The position numbers were made by a program, and so were the translations under genes. Shown here piece by piece: positions 43,520 through 48,997 of a stretch of DNA of 48,997 bases; position 1 is the stretch's first letter, and each line of letters starts with the position of its first letter. This DNA is from an uncultured Bacteroidota bacterium (GTDB lineage: Bacteria; Bacteroidota; Bacteroidia; Bacteroidales; F082): NCBI GenBank assembly GCA_900542475.1, contig UQNO01000014.1, positions 1-48,997 of the forward strand, written 5' to 3'. Under the pieces are notes generated by a model. The model was not told where the DNA came from and did not search any database. It saw nothing but the letters and a program-made list of their open reading frames with translations.

Positions 43520-43951
43520 ATGAAGATTTTGATTTTAAACGGACCTAATCTGAATCTTATCGGTAGGAGAGAACCAGAGATATATGGTAATCAATCACTT
43601 GACGAATATTTTGAAATTGTCAGGCAACGTTTCCCGGATTGTGAGATAGATACGTTTCAATCCAATCACGAGGGTGCCTTGATTGACAAACTACAAGATG
43701 CGATGGGAAAATATGATGGGATTGTGATGAATCCAGGCGGTTACGCCCATACATCAATCGCATTGGCAGATACCATAAGGGCCATCGAAATCCCTGTCGT
43801 GGAGGTTCATATTTCCAATATTTATGAAAGGGAGGAATATCGACGTCATTCTTACACTGCCGAGGCCGCGGCTTGTTCAATCGTCGGCCGTGGTCTTGAA
43901 GGGTATGCCGAAGCCGTTGCCTGTTTGAAAACTCTAAACTCTAAAGACTAA
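43520..43951 (+). CDS. aroQ: 3-dehydroquinate dehydratase, type II
   Basis: 143 residues, the type II size. It dehydrates 3-dehydroquinate in the shikimate pathway. Blocks: ILNGPNLNLIGRREPEIYG (Asn/Arg and the catalytic Tyr in Y of EIYG), FQSNHEGALIDKL, VMNPGGYAHTSIALADTI and VEVHISNIYEREEYRRHSY. All expected residues appear intact. The ATG at 43520 is used; an in-frame TTG at 43514 overlaps the ATPase stop. Its last 11 bases overlap the end of the glycosyltransferase gene on the other strand. Confidence 0.96.
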   Translation: MKILILNGPNLNLIGRREPEIYGNQSLDEYFEIVRQRFPDCEIDTFQSNHEGALIDKLQDAMGKYDGIVMNPGGYAHTSIALADTIRAIEIPVVEVHISNIYEREEYRRHSYTAEAAACSIVGRGLEGYAEAVACLKTLNSKD

Positions 43952-44963
43952 AGTCTTTCTCGTTTAGTTCAGTGTAAAGTTTGACCTTGTTTAGAAAATG
44001 CTTGAAAACAATATTTTTCTGATAAACTTGGGAAACGTGTTTGTGTGGCAGTGCGTTTCTTTTTTTCTTCAGCATCGGCAGGTGTCTGTAAAAACTCAGA
44101 TGCGCTCTCGTCACTGCCCATAAATCGGCGAAACTGCCGTCGAAGAGGAATTTCATTCCCGCCACCCAATCCAAAATAATTCTGTATGAAATAGTGCCGA
44201 AAACAGTGCCTTTGGGGAGGTTTTTCATCAGTAATGACAGGTTGTTCCTGAAATTGAGATAAGTTTTTCTTGCCGAGCTTTTGGGCAGGGTGCCGCCTCC
44301 GATATGATAAACTTTTGACAGAGGGCAATACATTACTTTATAATTCATGTTTTTCACGCGCCAGCAGAAGTCGATTTCTTCCATGTGAGCGAAGAAGCTG
44401 TCGTCTAAACCTCCAAATGTATGATAAACTTCTGACCTCACGAACATGCAGGCACCTGTCGCCCAAAAAACCTCTCTTATGTCGTCATACTGACCGTTGT
44501 CGGTTTCCATGTTCTGGAAAATCCTGCCGCGACAGAAAGGATAGCCGTATTTGTCGATGAACCCGCCGCCAGCACCGGCATACTCAAACATTTCCTTGTC
44601 GTGATAAGAGAGAATCTTTGGCTGACAGGCCGCGATTGTCACATCGCTGTCCATCAACTCTATAATAGGCTCAATCCAGTGAGGCGTGACCTCGATATCG
44701 GAATTAAGCAAACAATAATATTTTGCTTCAACTTGACGTAGCGCTATGTTGTAACCTGTGGAAAAGCCTCCGTTGAAATCGTTGACAATCAACCTGATAT
44801 TGGGAAAATGCTCTTTCATGAAAGCCACGGAGTCATCGGTGGAGGCATTGTCGGCGACGATAACATCGGCCACCCCGGAACTATGCTCAATGACATTGGG
44901 AAGAAACTTCTCAAGAAACTTCTTTCCGTTGTAATTCAATATGACCACCGCAACTTTTTTCAT
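43941..44963 (-). CDS. Glycosyltransferase family 2 (rhamnosyl/GlcNAc-type)
   Basis: 340 residues. GT-A fold: VAVVILNYNGKKFLEKFLPN at the start, then VIVADNASTDDSVAF, NGGFSTGYNIALRQVEAKYYCLLNSDIEV (the D-x-D equivalent is NSD), GACMFVRSEVYHTFGGLDDSFFAHMEEIDFCWR (acceptor-base region ED-like as EEIDFCWR). The C-terminal part (about 230-340) is basic and amphipathic, possibly membrane-associated. Family 2 enzymes of this layout are common in Bacteroidetes glycan-assembly genes. No flagging neighbour suggests a specific polysaccharide. It is alone on its strand; its stop overlaps aroQ by 11 bases. Confidence 0.9.
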   Translation of the reverse strand: MKKVAVVILNYNGKKFLEKFLPNVIEHSSGVADVIVADNASTDDSVAFMKEHFPNIRLIVNDFNGGFSTGYNIALRQVEAKYYCLLNSDIEVTPHWIEPIIELMDSDVTIAACQPKILSYHDKEMFEYAGAGGGFIDKYGYPFCRGRIFQNMETDNGQYDDIREVFWATGACMFVRSEVYHTFGGLDDSFFAHMEEIDFCWRVKNMNYKVMYCPLSKVYHIGGGTLPKSSARKTYLNFRNNLSLLMKNLPKGTVFGTISYRIILDWVAGMKFLFDGSFADLWAVTRAHLSFYRHLPMLKKKRNALPHKHVSQVYQKNIVFKHFLNKVKLYTELNEKDFSL

Positions 44964-44968
44964 GCTTG

Positions 44969-44976
44969 CAAAAATA
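44969..44976 (-). promoter_or_regulatory. -7 promoter box at the start of the glycosyltransferase gene
   Basis: TATTTTTG on the minus strand, ending 5 bases before the ATG at 44963, so the transcript should be leaderless or nearly so. Confidence 0.55.
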
Positions 44977-45177
44977 AAAAAAATAGCAATATGCCAATGC
45001 GATTTTTTTAAATGTCATTTTGAACCTAACATGTTTATCTGACATGTTCAACTTCTGTTGGTTGCTTTAGTTAGATGTTTTTTACTTGTATTCGACAGTG
45101 ATACAGGGCCGTTGAGAGAATAGAGTTCATCATCGTTGTATATGACGGAGGGTTGTCCAGGGCAATAAACTGTCAAT

Positions 45178-45210
45178 TAAAAAAGATAAGGGACCCGAAT
45201 TTCAGGTCCC
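45178..45210 (-). terminator. Intrinsic terminator of the GWxTD gene
   Basis: On the minus strand GGGACC pairs with GGTCCC around a short loop, followed by TTATCTTTTTT. The stretch 44977-45177 otherwise holds only a small hairpin (AACATGT 45028-45034 with ACATGTT 45042-45048) and no gene. Confidence 0.8.
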
Positions 45211-45259
45211 GTTATCAAAACAAAGTATGTGTGGTATGTTTAAAAATTACTATTCGTTT

Positions 45260-46747
45260 TTATCGTGGATTATCGTAATACTCCTTTGCTTTGTCGCCGT
45301 ATGAATTGGGTCTTGCGTAATCATCGACACCGTAATCGGAGTATGTGCCGTATGTTCTCTGATATATTTCCGTCGTCCATCTGAAGTTGTTGATTTCACC
45401 GATAGCGTCGGAGTGGATGAGTTTGAAGTCATTTGTTACAATGTCACGTGTCATAAACACGAATTTCTTGTTGCGTTGGCTTTTTCCAAGGACATAGTAA
45501 TGCCATATTTCATAAGGGTAAGCGCCAGGTTCGTTGTAACTCTCTACGATTCTGTCCGGAACTCCATATTTCAAGAACACAATACCTCTGTCCGTCTCGT
45601 ATCCCTTGCTGTTAATCGTGTTGAACGAGGTGTTAACTCTGAGAACTTGAGCGTAATAGTCGAGCCAGGCTTGCTTGGGCTCCAGTTTGTTTCTGCTTGA
45701 CCAGAATGTGTAGAAATATTGCTGCATTGTTTTGATATCATCAGTCTGCAAAAGCTCGATGGAATACTCTTTCTCAACCAAAGTCGAGATGGGGGCTGTC
45801 ATCCTTATGTACTCGCGAATTGTATCGATGTTGTTGATTTTTCCACTGAACACATTGTCTGTGTTAATGGAAGCAAGCATTGTATGGTCAATTTGATAAT
45901 AAGGGTTGCTCCTCTGGAAGAAATAACGGTTAAATCCGACAATCTCGTTGTTTCTGTCGCGAGCTTCGAGTACGAGATAATAGTTGCCTGACGGAAGATT
46001 AGTGATGTCAATATTGTTTATGACAACGTCTATGTCCTTGGCGGTCATTCGTTTAGTGAAATAAAAATTATTTAACACGGTGTTGTTTTCGAAAGCACAT
46101 ATATATGTGTTAAGCAAATATTTCTCGCCTTCGCCAAGTTGTTTTTTCGCATTGTAAAGTTCGACGTAGAACGTGAGTTTGTTCAGTGATTCCGGATAAT
46201 ACGGCATAATCATAGGGATAAGGTCGTAGCCGTTTTTCGTCGTCTCGCTTTCTGTCGTGGCTTTAGAATAATTCTCAAGGCCGAGAATATTTGACATGCA
46301 GATCGTTTCCGGAAAATCTATGAGCAACTGATCGATAACCTTAAATGGTTTGTCGTTCTTATTGTTGGCGTCTTCTAAAAGAATTTCCAAATCGTAGGTC
46401 CCGTTTTCAAGAGAATAACGTTGCATGTCCATGAAAAATCCATTGATACTTGCAGTGTCGTCAACTGACGGGCTGGTAAGGGAATACTTTCCGAAATTTT
46501 GCACAGACTCCCATTGTTTGAACATTATCGTGACATTGATGGTTGCATTGTATTGGCCGTTTGCGTTTTTCACATACACAAGGCTGCTTTTATCAACGGT
46601 TATATATGTTTCAACGTATGGCGTGGGATTTTCGCCCGGAGTGCTGAATGCCGCGTACGATATATAGGCGTTCAAGGACTTGTTTTGCTGGGCAAATGAT
46701 GTCACACCAAACATTGCCATCAAACTGACTAATAAAAATTTCTTCAT
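45260..46747 (-). CDS. GWxTD domain-containing secreted protein
   Basis: 495 residues from the ATG at 46747 with a signal peptide ending SFAQ; a longer extension upstream to 46804 covers the promoter and is not used. The N-terminal two thirds are beta-sandwich-like (for example SLNAYISYAAFSTPGENP, YYLVLEARDRNNEIVGFNRYFF). The C-terminal part is the GWxTD domain: RNKLEPKQAWLDYYAQVLRVNTSFN, then KGYETDRGIVFLKYGVPDRIVE (the 'G-W-x-T-D-R-G' core appears as GYETDRG), then YPYEIWHYY. These proteins are Bacteroidetes-type exported proteins of unknown function. The YGDKAKEYYDNPR tail is basic and acidic mixed. The trailing hairpin terminator supports a single-gene transcript. Confidence 0.88.
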   Translation of the reverse strand: MKKFLLVSLMAMFGVTSFAQQNKSLNAYISYAAFSTPGENPTPYVETYITVDKSSLVYVKNANGQYNATINVTIMFKQWESVQNFGKYSLTSPSVDDTASINGFFMDMQRYSLENGTYDLEILLEDANNKNDKPFKVIDQLLIDFPETICMSNILGLENYSKATTESETTKNGYDLIPMIMPYYPESLNKLTFYVELYNAKKQLGEGEKYLLNTYICAFENNTVLNNFYFTKRMTAKDIDVVINNIDITNLPSGNYYLVLEARDRNNEIVGFNRYFFQRSNPYYQIDHTMLASINTDNVFSGKINNIDTIREYIRMTAPISTLVEKEYSIELLQTDDIKTMQQYFYTFWSSRNKLEPKQAWLDYYAQVLRVNTSFNTINSKGYETDRGIVFLKYGVPDRIVESYNEPGAYPYEIWHYYVLGKSQRNKKFVFMTRDIVTNDFKLIHSDAIGEINNFRWTTEIYQRTYGTYSDYGVDDYARPNSYGDKAKEYYDNPR

Positions 46748-46773
46748 GATGCACAGAATTTTTGTTTCCGGTG

Positions 46774-46781
46774 CAAAATTA
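46774..46781 (-). promoter_or_regulatory. -7 promoter box for the GWxTD gene
   Basis: TAATTTTG on the minus strand, 26 bases before the ATG at 46747. Confidence 0.6.
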
Positions 46782-46888
46782 CTATTGTAAAATAATTTTG
46801 TCAAGACTTTTGGTCGTGTTTTTTATGGAAAAATATGGAAGGAATCTTTATAAATATTTGATTTATAGACAATTACGATATGTTGATT

Positions 46889-48406
46889 TTAGTACTGAAA
46901 AGTACTCAAAAAACCTATAATAAAATGATTTAATTCTTGCGACGTGTCGAAAATACTTTCGATGCGGTTGCCTCGTTTGTTGGCGGAACTGTATGTTTGC
47001 TTGAGTAAAACGGCAATCTCAAGGTTTGAGAACCCCATGAGACTTAATATGATAAATCGAAAGTCGGCAGGCGTTAATGCTGGATAGGCTTTTGATAATG
47101 AATGTGTTAGATTAGGGAATGATTCGTTGAAAGTAGTCGTGAGCGAAATCATTTTGACCTTCGTCAACGCCAGGCGAGGATAGTCGCCGACAGTTTTTAT
47201 CAAAATCTCTTTACCTTCAAGTGAATTTTTAATTTCTTTGTAAATTTTAGAGTTTACAAATGAATTATAATCTTCTTCAAAGGTGTGTCTTGGCGTTTTG
47301 TCGATTGTTGTTGTATCAGCAGCCTTTCTTTTTGTGTATTGATAAAACGCCGCTGTACCTATTAGCAATAGTATTATAACTGCTATAAGCGTCCATATTA
47401 AACCATTGAGACTGTTTGATTTGTCATCTTTGTTCGGATCGTTGTCCTCGACAAATTTATCATAAATATTATCAAGTTCCATTTTCACGGGTGTGAGGCG
47501 GGCTTCCGCGGATTGTGCCTTTGCCTGATATTGAGCGTAGAATAGTTCTTTGTCGTGTTCGTTGAGTGAGAAGTATATGCTGGCGAGCATTTCAGCGGCA
47601 TCTACTTTGAGCTTCCCGTTCCCGTCTTCAAAACATCTAAGCAAATATGGCAGGGCTTTGTCAAAATTATTGTCATAATAAAAATAACATGCTGTAAAAT
47701 ACTGAAATTCAATTGAATACAGGGATTTTGTCCACATTTTTCCATATATGGAATCAGCTGAATTTACGTCAAAAATGTCGTATAATGCTATTCCTTTCTT
47801 TACCTGAATGAGGTTGTATTGTTCTTCTGTAAGGTTTTTCTTTTCTTCCGCCGTCTCGTAATTGAGAAGCGCGATATTTGAAATGTGGTTGCGCAGATAA
47901 AGGTCTCCGGTTTTTAAAAGCATGTCGATAACTTCATGCTGACGGCTTGCATTCTCAAATTGTGAACGTGCTTGGTCATAGAAATATGATGCCGGCTTCA
48001 AACTGTTGACATCGGAATAGACATCGCCGATGTTTTCAAGAATCTGTCCGAGACAATGGAAGTCGTCGCTGTCAGGGGCTTTTTTCAGGGTTATAAAGTC
48101 TTTTTGCGAATTGTATGACACGATAAATGCTTCTGCGGCATTAATATAATTTGAATTTTTATGTTCAATTCTGCCTTTCTGGAAGAAAATCTGTGATTTT
48201 TTTTCAAGGAAAAGAAGGTTGTTGGCGTAAAATCCGGAGCAACTGTCGGCTATTTTTGCCAAATTGTCGAGTTGTTCACCGGTGTTTTCATAATTGTTTT
48301 TAAAGTCCATCATCTCTGTGGGAATGGACTTGTTGTTACACGTAGTAAAGCATAATGCTGTGAGTAACAATAATATGAAAAAAATATGTCTAAAAAACAA
48401 CTTCAT
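46889..48406 (-). CDS. TPR-containing transmembrane regulator with C-terminal HTH
   Basis: 505 residues. N-terminal lipoprotein-like signal (LCFTTC; possibly only a signal anchor), then about 280 residues of TPR-like helices (for example DVYSDVNSLKPASYFYDQARSQFE and DKALPYLLRCFEDGNG), a transmembrane helix near residue 330 (LNGLIWTLIAVIILLLIGTAAFY) and a cytoplasmic tail. The tail ends in a LuxR-like HTH (YPALTPADFRFIILSLMGFSNLEIAVLLKQ). Bacteroidetes carry many such TPR-TM-HTH regulators, which are thought to sense envelope state and control a few genes. If the cysteine is lipidated, the protein cannot also span the inner membrane in the usual way, so this point is open. It has its own promoter; its nearest gene downstream on the same strand is the GWxTD gene. 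Confidence 0.85.
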   Translation of the reverse strand: MKLFFRHIFFILLLLTALCFTTCNNKSIPTEMMDFKNNYENTGEQLDNLAKIADSCSGFYANNLLFLEKKSQIFFQKGRIEHKNSNYINAAEAFIVSYNSQKDFITLKKAPDSDDFHCLGQILENIGDVYSDVNSLKPASYFYDQARSQFENASRQHEVIDMLLKTGDLYLRNHISNIALLNYETAEEKKNLTEEQYNLIQVKKGIALYDIFDVNSADSIYGKMWTKSLYSIEFQYFTACYFYYDNNFDKALPYLLRCFEDGNGKLKVDAAEMLASIYFSLNEHDKELFYAQYQAKAQSAEARLTPVKMELDNIYDKFVEDNDPNKDDKSNSLNGLIWTLIAVIILLLIGTAAFYQYTKRKAADTTTIDKTPRHTFEEDYNSFVNSKIYKEIKNSLEGKEILIKTVGDYPRLALTKVKMISLTTTFNESFPNLTHSLSKAYPALTPADFRFIILSLMGFSNLEIAVLLKQTYSSANKRGNRIESIFDTSQELNHFIIGFLSTFQY

Positions 48407-48415
48407 TACTGGGAA

Positions 48416-48423
48416 CAAAGATA
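48416..48423 (-). promoter_or_regulatory. -7 promoter box for the TPR-HTH regulator gene
   Basis: TATCTTTG on the minus strand, ending 9 bases before the ATG at 48406; the leader should be only a few bases. Confidence 0.55.
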
Positions 48424-48485
48424 GTGGATTTTTTTGAAAGAATAAAAAAAAATCAAAAAAAATGTTGTCACATTAAAAACTTTTG

Positions 48486-48493
48486 TATTTTTG
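48486..48493 (+). promoter_or_regulatory. Promoter of the serine tRNA pair
   Basis: TATTTTTG with a TTG at 48465-48467 at the right spacing, 4 bases before the mature tRNA 5' end. Confidence 0.65.
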
Positions 48494-48497
48494 CAGC

Positions 48498-48582
48498 GGA
48501 GATATGGCAGAGCGGTCGATCGCGGCGGTCTTGAAAACCGTTATACAGAAATGTATCGGGGGTTCGAATCCCTCTGTCTCCG
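48498..48582 (+). tRNA. tRNA-Ser (anticodon TGA)
   Basis: Acceptor GGAGATA pairs with TGTCTCC; the anticodon loop CTTGAAA closed by CGGT/ACCG gives TGA. A long variable arm (TTATACAGAAATGTATC) and the T arm GGGGGTTCGAATCCCTC are present. The 3' CCA is not encoded. Confidence 0.95.
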
Positions 48583-48587
48583 CTGAT

Positions 48588-48614
48588 AGCAACTCAAAAG
48601 GGTTGCTCTTTTTA
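48588..48614 (+). terminator. Hairpin with T-run between the tRNAs
   Basis: AGCAACTC (48588-48595) pairs with GGGTTGCT around AAAA, followed by CTTTTTAT. As only about 13 bases remain before the second tRNA and no promoter is seen there, this is either a leaky terminator or a processing hairpin. Confidence 0.6.
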
Positions 48615-48626
48615 TAGAAAGGTTGG

Positions 48627-48712
48627 GGAGAGATGCCGGAGTGGTCGATCGGGGCGGTCTCGAAAACCGTTGAACGCTCTGCGTTCCAAGGGTTCGAATC
48701 CCTTTCTCTCCG
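48627..48712 (+). tRNA. tRNA-Ser (anticodon CGA)
   Basis: Acceptor GGAGAGA pairs with TCTCTCC; loop CTCGAAA gives anticodon CGA. The variable arm (GAACGCTCTGCGTTC) is long and the T arm AAGGGTTCGAATCCCTT is intact. No CCA is encoded. Confidence 0.95.
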
Positions 48713-48729
48713 CAAAACAACATTTATTG

Positions 48730-48754
48730 CCGACATTATTGTCGGTTTTTTTTT
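48730..48754 (+). terminator. Intrinsic terminator of the tRNA pair
   Basis: CCGACA (48730-48735) pairs with TGTCGG (48740-48745), followed by nine T. Confidence 0.85.
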
Positions 48755-48900
48755 ATTATGCCAAAATGGCATTCGGCATGTCAATTTGTCATAAAACAGC
48801 CTTTGGCACATAATTTGAATATATTCCAATTGAAAGCTGATGCGAAAGCAGAGGCGATTAAATTAACAAAATGTTTAACAAAATTTTGGAGGTATAAATT

Positions 48901-48997
48901 ATGTTACCAGTATTTAAAAACAGTTGGTTCCCAACAGTATTTGATGAGTTTTTTGACAATGATTTAATGCCTCGTGCCAACACAACAGCACCGGCAG
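48901..48997 (+). CDS. Hsp20/alpha-crystallin family small heat-shock protein, N-terminal part
   Basis: The first 32 codons before the right edge read MLPVFKNSWFPTVFDEFFDND, then LMPRANTTAPA. A start of the form 'V-F/Y-x-x-x-W-F-P-x-x-F-D-E-F-F-D-N-D' is typical of Bacteroidetes Hsp20 proteins, which bind unfolded proteins in the cytoplasm. The alpha-crystallin domain lies outside the window, so the call rests on the N-terminus. A GGAGG sequence at 48888-48892 lies eight bases before the ATG, a strong Shine-Dalgarno site in a phylum where such sites are rare. Confidence 0.8.
   Translation, partial: MLPVFKNSWFPTVFDEFFDNDLMPRANTTAPA

Noticed and set aside
48473..48829. 118-residue minus-strand reading frame with 'RERDSNPWN'-like repeats
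   Set aside because: It is the antisense translation of the two serine tRNAs, a well-known annotation artefact.

Overview
The window looks like a chromosomal segment of a Bacteroidetes bacterium, most likely order Bacteroidales. The signs are: many TAnnTTTG promoter elements (the Bacteroidetes -7 box) at the expected distance upstream of genes, two proteins with type A C-terminal sorting domains of the type IX secretion system (T9SS), lipoproteins with Bacteroidetes-style lipoboxes, a GWxTD-domain protein, a TIGR02757 protein, and an almost complete lack of Shine-Dalgarno sequences. A kdsA gene indicates an LPS-bearing outer membrane. There is no phage, plasmid or insertion sequence; mobile-looking DNA is limited to a family of short palindromic repeats.

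Layout. 1-5602: start of an LTA-synthase/sulfatase-like membrane enzyme (minus, cut by the window edge), a secreted M23 peptidase (plus), then a minus-strand operon of prohibitin, smpB, thioredoxin and a beta-helix lipoprotein. 5701-8298: a dipeptidyl-peptidase III lipoprotein fused to a complete isochorismatase/nicotinamidase-type domain. 8635-10932 (minus): a DEDDh exonuclease, a small unknown protein and a MATE transporter. 11069-17779 (plus): a thioredoxin-like protein overlapping a GH3-serine hydrolase fusion, then a pair that I read as MurL and MurD2, the alternative route to D-glutamate in peptidoglycan. 17704-18462 (minus): a lipoprotein whose 3' end overlaps murD2. 18569-22376 (plus): gcvP, an EFR1-type flavodoxin/ferredoxin and, directly behind it, a 57-bp leftover of a second gcvP 3' end. 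22796-31535 (minus): a 1926-residue T9SS-secreted repeat protein, a TIGR02757 protein and a second T9SS cargo with Asp-boxes. 31764-35077: housekeeping genes kdsA, aat, truA and pepE. 35294-40772 (plus): six secreted or lipidated proteins in a tight operon, several with LPP20-like segments, followed closely by a calcium-type P-type ATPase and aroQ. 43941-48406 (minus): a family 2 glycosyltransferase, a GWxTD protein and a TPR-transmembrane-HTH regulator. 48498-48712: two serine tRNAs. 48901-end: start of an Hsp20 chaperone.

How the genes work together. The common theme is the cell envelope: peptidoglycan precursor synthesis (murL, murD2), peptidoglycan trimming (M23, GH3), LPS (kdsA), glycosylation (GT2), surface export (T9SS cargo) and an uncharacterised periplasmic/outer-membrane operon. 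The points most worth following up are the murL-murD2 pair with three palindromic repeat copies built into the murL reading frame, the DPP III-isochorismatase fusion, the gcvP scar behind the ferredoxin gene, and the six-gene LPP20-like envelope operon. All calls come from reading the sequence and family motifs; no database search was run.
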